Counted from the first letter of the stretch, positions 1 to 6,827 are shown. The stretch: DNA of 53,460 nt from SIG452 sp045541975 (GCA_045541975.1 JAZQKB010000040.1:1-53460), one strand, 5' to 3'. Made by a program: numbers and translations. Notes: generated from the sequence alone by a model not told the origin.

Positions 1-44
1 TTTTTTGGTATCCAAGGCTTCGCCTTTTTTAATATCGGGAATGA

Positions 45-1394
45 TTATTCGGGCATTCCCATTTTTCCCATCATGCCCTTCATTTTACGGGCAAACTTTT
101 TGTTGTTTTTAAATTCCTTCATCATTTTGTTCATCATTTCAAGCTCTTTGGTGAGTGAATTGATGTCCTGGATGGTAGTACCGCTACCTGCGGCAATACG
201 TTTCTTTCTGGAGAAGGACATTAATTTCGGATTGGCGCGCTCTTCTTCCGTCATAGACTGGATGATGGCACGGGACCGAACAAATTTCTTTTCGTCAATG
301 TTGGCTTCATCAATCGCCTTTTTATTGATGCCGGGCAAAAATCCAAGCAAGTCCTTAATGGAACCCATTTTCTGAATCTGCTGCAGCTGCATCAGGTAAT
401 CCGAGTAGTCCATACCACGGTTTGCCTTTAGCTTTTCTTCCAATTCCAGCGCTTTTTTCTCGTCCACTTCCTGGCTTACCTTTTCAATTAAGGAAAGCAC
501 ATCTCCCATTCCTAAGATTCTGGAAACCATACGTTCGGGATAGAAGGGTTCTAAATCGGTTGGCTTTTCGCCAACTGCCGCAAATTTTACCGGTTTGCCA
601 ACCACTGCTCTGACAGATAACGCTGCACCGCCACGGGAGTCACCGTCTAACTTGGTTAAGATTAAACCGTCGATGGCTAACGCTTCATCAAAAGCTTTTG
701 CGGAGTTTACCGCATCCTGACCGGACAGTGCATCAATCACCAACAGAATTTCGGTGGGATTTACCGTTGCGCTGATACGTTTGATTTCGTCCATCATATC
801 GTCATCAATGTGCAGTCGACCTGCGGTATCAATGATGACAATATCGTTTAAATTGCGGACTGCAAAATCCAAAGAGTCTTTGGCAATTTTTACCGCGTCT
901 TTGGAACCGTCAATGGTGAAGACAGGAATATTTAACCCTGCACCCAGGGTTTTTAACTGGTCAATTGCTGCAGGACGGTAAACGTCACAAGCGGTTAACA
1001 GAGGTTTTTTGCCCTGCTTTCTTAAATGAAGTGCCAGTTTTGCCGCAGTGGTGGTTTTCCCTGCCCCCTGCAGACCTGCCAGCAGGATTACCGTTGGCGG
1101 ACGGTCAGCAATTTTAATTTTTTCATTGCCGCTGCCCATTAAAGCAATCAGTTCTTCATTTACGATCTTGATAACCATCTGCGCAGGAGTTAAAGATTCC
1201 AACACCTCGGTGCCAACCGCACGTTCGGAAATTCTTGCAACCAAATCCTTAACTACTTTAAAGTTAACATCTGCTTCCAACAAGGAGAGACGAACCTGAC
1301 GCATGGCGAGTTTTACGTCATCCTGAGACAGTTTTCCTTTTCCACGGAGAGCTTTGAACACGCCGTCCAGCTTTTCTCTTAAAGAGTCAAACAT
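45..1394 (-). CDS. ffh: Signal recognition particle protein Ffh
   Basis: GTPase subunit of the signal recognition particle, which with the 4.5S/6S scRNA delivers nascent membrane proteins to the receptor FtsY. The 449 residues match the usual length. The N-terminal helical domain (1-90) precedes a G domain with a P-loop GLQGAGKTTT near 107-116, DTAGR near 190 and TKLDGD near 248. The C-terminal M domain is methionine-rich and ends in a basic stretch with repeated KMKGMMGKMGM-type residues, the RNA and signal-peptide binding part. It starts 19 bp after the ylxM stop, the classic ylxM-ffh pair. No terminator follows inside the window, so the transcript probably continues beyond the left edge, where rpsP is common in Firmicutes. 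Confidence 0.98.
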   Translation of the reverse strand: MFDSLREKLDGVFKALRGKGKLSQDDVKLAMRQVRLSLLEADVNFKVVKDLVARISERAVGTEVLESLTPAQMVIKIVNEELIALMGSGNEKIKIADRPPTVILLAGLQGAGKTTTAAKLALHLRKQGKKPLLTACDVYRPAAIDQLKTLGAGLNIPVFTIDGSKDAVKIAKDSLDFAVRNLNDIVIIDTAGRLHIDDDMMDEIKRISATVNPTEILLVIDALSGQDAVNSAKAFDEALAIDGLILTKLDGDSRGGAALSVRAVVGKPVKFAAVGEKPTDLEPFYPERMVSRILGMGDVLSLIEKVSQEVDEKKALELEEKLKANRGMDYSDYLMQLQQIQKMGSIKDLLGFLPGINKKAIDEANIDEKKFVRSRAIIQSMTEEERANPKLMSFSRKKRIAAGSGTTIQDINSLTKELEMMNKMMKEFKNNKKFARKMKGMMGKMGMPE

Positions 1395-1413
1395 ATGTGC
1401 AGTTCTCCTTTCC

Positions 1414-1731
1414 TTACAATCTATCTAACAATTTGGTAATTTCATTTGTTGTGTTCTCATCCAGATGAGAAAGTTTTGCTAACAGTTCAGCCTTCAGGGA
1501 TTCTTTTTCCAGTTCTTTTTGGTAAAGTCCAAGCACCTTTTCGTATTCTTCCAGATGCTCGCACCCTTTTTTGATGCATTCATGCACACCCTGACGGGAA
1601 ATGTTTAGATGTTCGCCGATTTCCAAAAGAGAATAGTCTTCATTATAGTATAAATCCAGGGCGCCTCGCTGTTTTTCGGTGAGTAATTCTCCATAAAAAT
1701 CGAGCAGAACACCGTACTTAATCTCTTTCAT
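1414..1731 (-). CDS. ylxM: YlxM/p13-like helix-turn-helix protein
   Basis: Small sigma70-region-4-like DNA/RNA-binding protein of the UPF0122 family, normally encoded just before ffh and thought to modulate the SRP pathway. I start it at MKEIKYGVLLDFYGELLTEK (105 residues); a longer in-frame start 15 codons upstream would begin almost at the predicted transcription start, whereas the chosen ATG has AAAGGA eight bases before it. The motif LTEKQRGALDLYYNEDYSLL followed by EIGEHLNISRQGVHE is the typical helix-turn-helix. The rest is a charged helix rich in Glu and Lys. It shares a promoter at 1782-1810 with ffh. Confidence 0.93.
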   Translation of the reverse strand: MKEIKYGVLLDFYGELLTEKQRGALDLYYNEDYSLLEIGEHLNISRQGVHECIKKGCEHLEEYEKVLGLYQKELEKESLKAELLAKLSHLDENTTNEITKLLDRL

Positions 1732-1781
1732 AAAATCGTTCCTTTGCTTTAGGTGTAAAGTAAAAATACTTGACATACGGT

Positions 1782-1810
1782 ATTGTACTATAAAACAACC
1801 CGTTTGTCAA
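1782..1810 (-). promoter_or_regulatory. Promoter of ylxM-ffh
   Basis: On the minus strand a TTGACA -35 (1805-1810) and a TACAAT -10 (1782-1787) are separated by exactly 17 bases, giving a start near 1775 and a short leader to the ylxM ribosome site. This is a good sigma-A promoter and means ylxM-ffh is not dependent on read-through from the ribosomal genes upstream. Confidence 0.85.
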
Positions 1811-1916
1811 GTGTTTTCTAAGAAAAATTGAAATTTTTTCATTCATTTTACTGCTTTTTGAGAAAAGAGTATTTTTAAAATTACTTGCGCAAAAAACCGG
1901 ATGCCCAATGGGTTAA

Positions 1917-1957
1917 GTTCACCACTCGCCGTACGCGCTGTACGGCGAGTGGTGAAC
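1917..1957. repeat. Perfect 18-bp inverted repeat in the rplL-ylxM gap
   Basis: GTTCACCACTCGCCGTAC (1917-1934) is followed by the five bases GCGCT and then by its exact reverse complement (1940-1957). No T-run follows on either strand, so it is not a simple terminator. It lies inside the roughly 400-bp gene-free stretch 1811-2174, together with the more elaborate element at 1997-2105 and the rplL terminator. Bases 1811-1916 are AT-rich and hold nothing recognisable. Confidence 0.8.
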
Positions 1958-1996
1958 AGCATTTGCCTCCACTCTTCATCCCACTCCGTTGTGCAG

Positions 1997-2105
1997 AAAA
2001 ATGAGAATAGAATTCGGAAATTGAATCAAGGCAACGCCTTGACGAAGCCCTCGGCTGTACCGGGTGTACGCCGAGGGTGAGATTCACGAATTCTAACTCA
2101 TTTTT
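1997..2105. repeat. Imbricated inverted repeats forming a three-way junction
   Basis: Nested complementary segments can fold into one branched structure. AAAAATGAG (1997-2005) pairs with CTCATTTTT (2097-2105), AGAATTCG (2009-2016) with CGAATTCT (2087-2094) and GAATC (2023-2027) with GATTC (2081-2085). Inside sit two hairpins: CAAGGC-AAC-GCCTTG (2027-2041) and CCCTCGGC (2048-2055) with GCCGAGGG (2070-2077), whose apex carries GTAC-N5-GTAC, as does the hairpin at 1917-1957. The design suggests a dispersed palindromic element or a structured RNA. I do not recognise the family. Confidence 0.7.
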
Positions 2106-2112
2106 CAAGCAA

Positions 2113-2151
2113 CAAAAAATGGGGCCACCACACTTTCGTGCAATAGCCCCA
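2113..2151 (-). terminator. Terminator of rplJ-rplL
   Basis: On the minus strand TGGGGC and GCCCCA close a stem, with an inner GCAC-GAAA-GTGT hairpin, and TTTTTTG follows directly. It lies 24 bp after the rplL stop and ends the ribosomal transcript, which explains the separate promoter of ylxM. Confidence 0.85.
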
Positions 2152-2174
2152 CAGTTTACCAAATGTAGATCGAA

Positions 2175-2552
2175 TTACTTCAGTTCTACGGTTGCGCCAG
2201 CGCCTTCTAATTTGGTTTTGATTTCTTCTGCGTCTTCTTTGGAAGCGCCTTCTTTAATCTTAGAGGGAACGCCTTCTACCATGTCTTTAGCTTCTTTTAA
2301 GCCTAAGCCGGTGATTTCTCTAACAACTTTGATAACGTCTAATTTTTTGTCGCCGAAAGAGGTCATTACAACGTCAAATTCGGTTTTTTCTTCAGCAGCA
2401 GCGCCGCCTGCAGCAGCACCAGCAGCAACTACTACAGCACCTGCAGCAGCGCTTACGCCAAATTCTTCTTCTAATGCGGAAACTAATTCAGCCAGTTCCA
2501 GCACGGTTAATTCTTTAACTTCTTCGATTAATTTAGTAATTTTTTCGCTCAT
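2175..2552 (-). CDS. rplL: 50S ribosomal protein L7/L12
   Basis: The acidic stalk protein of the large subunit, present in multiple dimers on L10, which recruits translational GTPases. The 125 residues have the expected order: N-terminal dimerisation helices (about 1-30, VKELTVLELAELVSALEEEF), a flexible Ala/Gly-rich hinge (about 33-54) and the C-terminal globular domain with the conserved stretch EITGLGLKEAKDMVE that contacts elongation factors. It follows rplJ by 62 bp with its own Shine-Dalgarno site. rpoB does not follow, unlike most bacteria. Codons are highly biased, as expected for an abundant protein. Confidence 0.99.
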   Translation of the reverse strand: MSEKITKLIEEVKELTVLELAELVSALEEEFGVSAAAGAVVVAAGAAAGGAAAEEKTEFDVVMTSFGDKKLDVIKVVREITGLGLKEAKDMVEGVPSKIKEGASKEDAEEIKTKLEGAGATVELK

Positions 2553-2614
2553 TTTTTATTCCTCCATTTTCTGTGCGATTTCGCACCTATTTTGAGATAA
2601 GCATCAGGCTACAA

Positions 2615-3121
2615 TTATGCACCCTGGCTTTCTTTTTGTTCTTTGATCTGATTGATAACTCTTGCAAATGCAGAGATAGGAGCTTTTAAGCCGCCGAATG
2701 CTCTTGCAAGTAAAGTTTCTTTGGAAGGTAACTTCGCGATTTTTTCGATTTCAGACTGTTCTAACATTCTGCCTTCAAAGAAACCGGTTTTGATTTCCAA
2801 TTTTTTGTTCTTTTCGATGAATTCGCTAACGATTCTGATCGGAGCGATGGGATCATCAATACCGATTGCTAATGCGGTGGGGCCTTCTAAGTAGGGGCAC
2901 AGACCGGATAAGTCGGTATCTTTCACAGCAAAGTTTAACAGGGTGTTTTTCACAACGCTGTATTCAACGTTTGCTTCTCTCATCTGCTTACGCAGAGCAG
3001 TGTCTTCTTCTACGGTGATACCGCAGTAGTTTACTAAAACACCGGAGTTTGCTTTTGCCATTTTTTCAGACAATTCAACAACTACCTGCTGTTTTGCTTT
3101 TAACACTTTGTTACTTGGCAT
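2615..3121 (-). CDS. rplJ: 50S ribosomal protein L10
   Basis: Base of the L7/L12 stalk; binds 23S rRNA and, in excess, its own leader mRNA to repress translation. The 168 residues are standard. The N-terminal RNA-binding domain contains VVELSEKMAKANSGVLVNYC, and the C-terminal helix (about 135-168) would dock L7/L12 dimers. A strong leader with a promoter, L10-type folds and an attenuator lies directly upstream (3122-3319). rplJ and rplL form one transcript ending at 2113. Confidence 0.98.
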   Translation of the reverse strand: MPSNKVLKAKQQVVVELSEKMAKANSGVLVNYCGITVEEDTALRKQMREANVEYSVVKNTLLNFAVKDTDLSGLCPYLEGPTALAIGIDDPIAPIRIVSEFIEKNKKLEIKTGFFEGRMLEQSEIEKIAKLPSKETLLARAFGGLKAPISAFARVINQIKEQKESQGA

Positions 3122-3143
3122 GTTCTATACACCTCCATCTACC

Positions 3144-3184
3144 AAAAAAATAACTGTCCTCACAAAGACAAAATGAGGACAGTT
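3144..3184 (-). terminator. Intrinsic terminator/attenuator before rplJ
   Basis: On the minus strand AACTGTCCTCA and TGAGGACAGTT form a perfect 11-bp stem with an 11-base loop, followed by ATTTTTTT. It sits between the L10 leader fold and the rplJ ribosome site, so transcripts from the 3291-3319 promoter and read-through from rplA must pass it. This is the position expected of an attenuator. Confidence 0.85.
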
Positions 3185-3284
3185 AGGATAAATATCATTA
3201 TAAATATAACAAATTTTATCGTCTTCCTCGATAGGCGAATTTTAAGGTTGGTTCCCCAACCGCCTATTGTCTTTGGAATAAACC
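3185..3284 (-). ncRNA. Ribosomal protein L10 leader RNA
   Basis: The 5' leader of rplJ-rplL. On the minus strand ATAGGCG (complement of 3261-3267) pairs with CGCCTAT (complement of 3231-3237) and encloses GGTTGG-GGAA-CCAACC, followed by a purine-rich CGAGGAAGACG segment. This arrangement fits the L10 leader family, where the L10(L7/L12)4 complex binds the leader and represses. I identify it from layout and position. A covariance search against the Rfam L10 leader model would settle it. Confidence 0.75.
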
Positions 3285-3290
3285 TTGAGT

Positions 3291-3319
3291 ATTGTATCAT
3301 ATAAATACAGATTTGTCAA
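3291..3319 (-). promoter_or_regulatory. Promoter of rplJ-rplL
   Basis: TTGACA (3314-3319) and TACAAT (3291-3296) on the minus strand are 17 bases apart. Transcription would start near 3284, 30 bp after the rplA stop, giving a leader of about 160 nt that contains the L10-type fold and the attenuator. Thus rplJL has its own promoter in addition to any read-through from rplKA. Confidence 0.88.
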
Positions 3320-3351
3320 GGGGAATTTTAGATTTTTCTAAAAAATCAAAA

Positions 3352-4047
3352 TTAGTCAGATAATTTGGACTGGTTGATTTTCACACCGGGGCCCATGGTA
3401 GAAGCAACAGAAACGCTTCTTAAATACTGACCTTTTGCAGCTGCCGGTTTTGCTTTGATTACAGCGCTCATTAAAGCGTTGAAGTTTTCCAGCAGTTTTT
3501 CAGCACCAAAGGAAACTTTTCCGATGGGGCAATGGATGATGTTGGTTTTGTCCAGACGGTATTCAATTTTACCGCTCTTGATATCAGCGATTGCTTTTGC
3601 AACATCCATGGTAACGGTGCCGGCTTTCGGGTTGGGCATTAAGCCTTTGGGACCTAATACTTTACCTAATCTACCAACAACACCCATCATGTCGGGAGTT
3701 GCAACAACAACGTCAAATTCAAACCAGTTTTCACCCTGGATTTTGGTAACCAGTTCTTCTGCGCCAACATAATCAGCACCAGCAGCTTCTGCTTCTGCTA
3801 ATTTGTCACCTTTCGCGAATACTAAAACACGAACAGTTTTACCGGTACCGTGGGGCAGAATAACAGCACCTCTAACCTGCTGGTCAGCGTGTCTGGAGTC
3901 TACACCCAGTTTAACATGAAGTTCAACGGTTTCGTCAAACTTTGCTTTTGCTGCTTTGCAAACCAAATCCATAGCTTCCTGAGAATCATAGAGTTTGGTT
4001 CTGTCAATCAGTTTCGCAGCGTCCTGATATTTTTTTCCTCTAAACAT
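3352..4047 (-). CDS. rplA: 50S ribosomal protein L1
   Basis: Forms the L1 stalk at the E site and, in many bacteria, represses its own operon. The 231 residues are full length, with the characteristic segment MGVVGRLGKVLGPKGLMPNP and the C-terminal SVASTMGPGVKINQ. It follows rplK with about 100 bp between them, where the minus strand can form two small hairpins (GAGATT-TTTT-AATCTC and CGGATT...AATCCG); these could be part of a translational control site but show no close match to a known L1 target. Good AGGAGG site before the ATG. Confidence 0.98.
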   Translation of the reverse strand: MFRGKKYQDAAKLIDRTKLYDSQEAMDLVCKAAKAKFDETVELHVKLGVDSRHADQQVRGAVILPHGTGKTVRVLVFAKGDKLAEAEAAGADYVGAEELVTKIQGENWFEFDVVVATPDMMGVVGRLGKVLGPKGLMPNPKAGTVTMDVAKAIADIKSGKIEYRLDKTNIIHCPIGKVSFGAEKLLENFNALMSAVIKAKPAAAKGQYLRSVSVASTMGPGVKINQSKLSD

Positions 4048-4151
4048 AGTTAATCCTCCTGTGGTTATTTGAATGTTCGGATTCTATCAAAAGAAATCCG
4101 ATTTGCGAGATTAAAAAATCTCTCCCACTTTTTCGTATGAATCCCGTTGGA

Positions 4152-4577
4152 TTATTCTTCCACGGTGATACCCATACTGCGGGCAGTACCTGCGATCATG
4201 CTCATTGCTGCTTCAATGGAACCTGCATTTAAGTCAGGCATTTTCTGTTCAGCAATTTTCTGTAAATCAGCTTTGGAAACGGTAGCAACCTTGGTTTTAT
4301 TGGGAACCCCGGAACCGCTTTCAATTTTACAAGCTTTTTTCAACAGTACTGCTGCCGGCGGAGTTTTAGTGATGAAAGAGAAAGAACGGTCAGCATAAAC
4401 GGTAATAACTACCGGGATAACTAACCCCATATCGTTCTTAGTTCTTTCGTTGAACTCTTTGGTAAATTGCATAATGTTGACACCGTGCTGACCCAGTGCA
4501 GGACCAACCGGCGGTGCGGGTGTTGCTTTACCTGCTTCAATCTGAAGTTTAATAAAGCCTACAACCTTCTGTGCCAT
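4152..4577 (-). CDS. rplK: 50S ribosomal protein L11
   Basis: Part of the GTPase-associated centre of the 50S subunit, the thiostrepton-binding site, needed for stringent-response sensing by RelA/Rel. The start at MAQKVVGFIKLQIEAGKATP (141 residues) is the family standard. A GTG three codons upstream is in frame but falls within the AGGAGGTG ribosome site and is therefore rejected. The proline-rich PAPPVGPALGQHGVNIMQF segment is diagnostic. It lies downstream of nusG in the usual secE-nusG-rplK-rplA order. Confidence 0.98.
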   Translation of the reverse strand: MAQKVVGFIKLQIEAGKATPAPPVGPALGQHGVNIMQFTKEFNERTKNDMGLVIPVVITVYADRSFSFITKTPPAAVLLKKACKIESGSGVPNKTKVATVSKADLQKIAEQKMPDLNAGSIEAAMSMIAGTARSMGITVEE

Positions 4578-4624
4578 AAAGAACACCTCCTATTAAGAAA
4601 AAATGTGGTAATGATGCGGGATCC

Positions 4625-4646
4625 GAAAAACTCTCAAGAGTTTTTC
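4625..4646. repeat. Perfect 10-bp hairpin between nusG and rplK
   Basis: GAAAAACTCT and AGAGTTTTTC are exact reverse complements separated by two bases. A second, imperfect hairpin AAGTGCG-TAAAA-CGCGCTT lies at 4689-4707. Neither has a T-run on the minus strand, so they are more likely processing or translational control structures in the 140-bp nusG-rplK spacer than terminators. Confidence 0.55.
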
Positions 4647-4717
4647 AACCCTCCCACGCAAAGCAAACCCTTGCCTTGCTGTATCTAAGTGCGTAAAACG
4701 CGCTTATTCTGATGTGA

Positions 4718-5236
4718 TTATTCGACCTTTTCGGCCTGTCCGAATTCAAATTCCACCGGTGTTTCACGGCCGAGCATGGATACTAAAACAGTAAACTTCT
4801 CTTCTGCCATGTTGATGGACTGAACCACCCCGATAAAGCCCTCGAAAGAACCTTCGGTAATGCGAACGTCGTCTCCAACCTCGAAATCCAATTCGATGAC
4901 TCTTTTTTCCAGCTCCATACTGATGATTTCATCTTCAGTAAGCGGAACAGGTTTGGACCCCGGACCAACGAAACCGGTAACACCTCTGGTGTTTCTTACG
5001 ATATACCAGGTATCGTTATCCATGGTCATTTTTAAGAATAAGTAACCGGGGAATTTTTTGCGTTTGATTACTTTCTTCTGATCATCTTTTATTTCAACTA
5101 CTTCTTCTTCCGGCAGTTTAATCTCCACAATATTGTTTTGAAGACCACGGTTTTCCACCATTTTTTCCAAATTGGTTTTTACCTTATTTTCATAACCGGA
5201 AAAGGTGTGAACGACATACCATTTTGCAGTTTCCAT
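4718..5236 (-). CDS. nusG: Transcription termination/antitermination protein NusG
   Basis: Elongation factor that binds RNA polymerase and links transcription to ribosomes or Rho. The 172 residues show the NGN domain (WYVVHTFSGYENKVKTNLEK at 6-25, then FPGYLFLKM and WYIVRNTRGVTGFVGPGSKP) and a C-terminal KOW domain beginning at EVGDDVRITEGSFEGFIG. The start ATG is 19 bp after the secE stop. The order secE-nusG-rplK-rplA is nearly universal. Confidence 0.98.
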   Translation of the reverse strand: METAKWYVVHTFSGYENKVKTNLEKMVENRGLQNNIVEIKLPEEEVVEIKDDQKKVIKRKKFPGYLFLKMTMDNDTWYIVRNTRGVTGFVGPGSKPVPLTEDEIISMELEKRVIELDFEVGDDVRITEGSFEGFIGVVQSINMAEEKFTVLVSMLGRETPVEFEFGQAEKVE

Positions 5237-5255
5237 AAAACAGCAGTCGCCTCCC

Positions 5256-5459
5256 TTACTTAATAATTGTGTTTAAAATCGCGGAGAAAGCGTAATCCAA
5301 TACAAAGATAAATAAACCTACAACAATTACGGCAGCAATAACAGTACCGGTATTGTTGACAATCTGCTTGAAAGACGGCCAAGTAACTTTTTTAAATTCA
5401 GATTTAACGCCCTTGAAATATTTTGCAATTCCGTTTTGCTTCTTTTCAGCCATTATCAT
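5256..5459 (-). CDS. secE: Preprotein translocase subunit SecE
   Basis: Small essential subunit of the SecYEG channel. It has the short Firmicute form (67 residues or fewer) with one membrane helix at about 38-60 (GTVIAAVIVVGLFIFVLDYA) preceded by the amphipathic segment containing VKSEFKKVTWPSFKQ, the conserved cytoplasmic hinge. Two in-frame ATGs (5459 and 5453) follow AAGGA; the second has the better spacing, so the protein may begin MAEKKQNG. It is encoded between rpmG and nusG. Confidence 0.97.
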   Translation of the reverse strand: MIMAEKKQNGIAKYFKGVKSEFKKVTWPSFKQIVNNTGTVIAAVIVVGLFIFVLDYAFSAILNTIIK

Positions 5460-5606
5460 TCATTCCTTTCTAAAGCATCCGCAGATGCTCTTTCCTACAG
5501 AAGTTCATGCTGCGCTTTTACAAATCAATGTAAGACGGGACCAGTCTCCGACCGCAATTTTGCCGTCGGCAAACAAATCAAAATAAACCAAAGAAACCAA
5601 AAAAGA

Positions 5607-5756
5607 TTATTTGGTTTCTTTATGCAGAGTATGTTTTCTGCAGAATCTGCAATATTTGTTCATTTCCAGTCTTTCAGGATCGTGTTTCTTGTTTTTCATA
5701 GTGTCGTAGTTTCTCTGTTTACATTCGGTACAAGCTAAAGTAATTTTTACTCTCAT
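5607..5756 (-). CDS. rpmG: 50S ribosomal protein L33
   Basis: This 49-codon gene reads MRVKITLACTECKQRNYDTM and continues to HTLHKETK. It is the zinc-binding form of L33, with two cysteine pairs, C9/C12 and C36/C39. A clear GGAGGTG site precedes the ATG. It lies 147 bp upstream of secE, the conserved rpmG-secE-nusG order. The 5460-5606 gap contains one imperfect hairpin (CCGAC...GTCGG at about 5550-5575) but no convincing terminator, so cotranscription with secE-nusG is likely. Confidence 0.95.
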   Translation of the reverse strand: MRVKITLACTECKQRNYDTMKNKKHDPERLEMNKYCRFCRKHTLHKETK

Positions 5757-6011
5757 CTTATAAACACCTCCGCTAAATTATAGTATTTTAATTAACTGAT
5801 TAATGGTGCCCCATACAGCATAAAAAGGCTCTGCCAAATGACTTTTTTCGTGAAAAAACATATATTTTTTTGCACAAAAAAATAACGCCTAAACTAAGGG
5901 CATTACTTAATATAACATATTCCATTTTATTTGTCAATACTTTTTTCCAACTTTTTTCACTTTTCTTCCGGTTGGGTTTTCCATACAGGCCACATCGGAA
6001 TTGCTCAGTTT
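5757..6011 (-). promoter_or_regulatory. Promoter and leader of rpmG-secE-nusG
   Basis: This stretch of about 300 bp without a gene holds the rpmG promoter: TTGACA (5932-5937), 17 bases, TATATT (5909-5914) on the minus strand, start near 5902. Almost at once the transcript can form AATGCC-CTTAGTTTA-GGCGTT followed by ATTTTTTT (about 5876-5905), a short terminator-like hairpin. About 120 nt of AT-rich leader without other clear structure follow before the L33 ribosome site. The rest, up to the secG terminator, shows nothing. Confidence 0.75.
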
Positions 6012-6044
6012 TAAAAAATCAGCCCGACTAAATTGTCGGGCTGA
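6012..6044 (-). terminator. Terminator of secG
   Basis: TCAGCCCGAC and GTCGGGCTGA (6019-6028 and 6035-6044) form a perfect 10-bp stem with a six-base loop, and on the minus strand TTTTTTAAAA follows. It lies 18 bp after the secG stop. Confidence 0.92.
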
Positions 6045-6062
6045 AATTCTTCTTAAGTCAAA

Positions 6063-6452
6063 TTAATCCTGTGCTTCGCCGGTTACTTCGGGTTCGTCGG
6101 GAACATCAGGAGTAACAACTTCTTCGCCGGTAACAGTTTCGTCATCTGCTACAGGAGCAGTTTCAACGATAGGAGCTACGGGAGTGGTGGTAACAACCGG
6201 TTTGTTTTCATTCTGAACAAAAACACCCAGTAATACAGAGCTGATTAAAAACAGCACTGCAACTACAGAGGTCCATTTTTTCATTTTTGCATCAAGAGTT
6301 TTTCCTTTGTTTTTACCAAAGAAAGTTTCTGCACCGCCTGCAATGGTGCCGGACAGACCTTCCTGATTGCCATTCTGGAACAAAACAACTACGATTAAAA
6401 TTAAAGATAAAATAATCTGAACAATTAAAGTTGTGATTACTAACGGACTCAT
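6063..6452 (-). CDS. secG: Preprotein translocase subunit SecG
   Basis: Accessory subunit of the SecYEG translocon. Two membrane helices (about 6-26, ITTLIVQIILSLILIVVVLF, and 58-78) flank the conserved loop containing QEGLSGTIAGGAETFFGKNK. At 129 residues it is longer than the usual 70-80. The extra C-terminal 48 residues are Pro/Val/Thr/Glu-rich, strongly acidic and low-complexity, and would face the outside. Single-gene transcript with its own promoter and terminator. Confidence 0.95.
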   Translation of the reverse strand: MSPLVITTLIVQIILSLILIVVVLFQNGNQEGLSGTIAGGAETFFGKNKGKTLDAKMKKWTSVVAVLFLISSVLLGVFVQNENKPVVTTTPVAPIVETAPVADDETVTGEEVVTPDVPDEPEVTGEAQD

Positions 6453-6560
6453 ACTGAATATCTCCTCTTATTACATTATATTATTATATGATTGACTCTG
6501 CCCCGGAAAATCCCGTTGCATATGGGCAGAATTCCACCCTTATTTTTCTATCACTAAGAA

Positions 6561-6589
6561 ATAATACCACACATTTTTTAAAAAATCAA
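6561..6589 (-). promoter_or_regulatory. Promoter of secG
   Basis: TTGATT (6584-6589) and TATTAT (6561-6566) on the minus strand with a 17-base spacer; start near 6554, leader of about 100 nt. The leader can pair TCTGCCC with GGGGCAGA across about 20 bases. Confidence 0.75.
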
Positions 6590-6627
6590 GTAAAATCGGA
6601 AATTTTTTTTATTTTTTTTAAAAAAAC

Positions 6628-6656
6628 TTGACACACTCTACTTTTTTTGTTATAAT
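6628..6656 (+). promoter_or_regulatory. Consensus promoter of tRNA-Leu
   Basis: Perfect TTGACA (6628-6633), 17 bases, perfect TATAAT (6651-6656), 42 bp before the tRNA. An exact consensus sigma-A promoter is typical of strong stable-RNA genes. It diverges from the secG promoter. Confidence 0.93.
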
Positions 6657-6698
6657 CACAATTGTTCTTTTTCGAAAATGTCAATTAAATATAGTTTT

Positions 6699-6785
6699 GC
6701 AGCTGTGGCGGAATCGGCAGACGCGCTACTTTGAGGGGGTAGTGAGAACACTCTCGTATGGGTTCAAGTCCCATCAGCTGCACCA
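6699..6785 (+). tRNA. tRNA-Leu (anticodon GAG)
   Basis: Acceptor GCAGCTG pairs with CAGCTGC, followed by the discriminator A and an encoded CCA. The D-arm begins GGCGGAATCGGCAGACGCG, as in leucine tRNAs. The anticodon stem CTACT/GGTAG holds the loop TTGAGGG with anticodon GAG. A long class II variable arm (GTGAGAACACTC) and the T-arm GGGTTCAAGTCCC follow. It is a single-gene transcript. Its 3' end is repeated at 6966-6985. Confidence 0.96.
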
Positions 6786-6789
6786 AATG

Positions 6790-6822
6790 AAAAAAGTTAT
6801 CCACAAGGATAGCTTTTTTTGT
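6790..6822 (+). terminator. Terminator of tRNA-Leu
   Basis: AAAAAGTTATCC, ACAA, GGATAGCTTTTTTT: a 12-bp stem with one G-T pair followed by a T-run, four bases after the CCA end. Confidence 0.85.
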
Positions 6823-6827
6823 TTTTC

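Noticed and set aside
14..30. AAGGC-TTC-GCCTT hairpin with T-run as an ffh terminator
   Set aside because: The T-run is on the plus strand, the wrong side for ffh; the stem is only five pairs.
1881..2162. 93-codon minus-strand reading frame
   Set aside because: It runs straight through both perfect hairpins and the rplL terminator, has no ribosome site and its composition reflects the repeats.
2077..2595. 172-codon plus-strand reading frame
   Set aside because: Mirror of rplL; Ala/Ser-rich because of the L12 hinge codons, no start signals.
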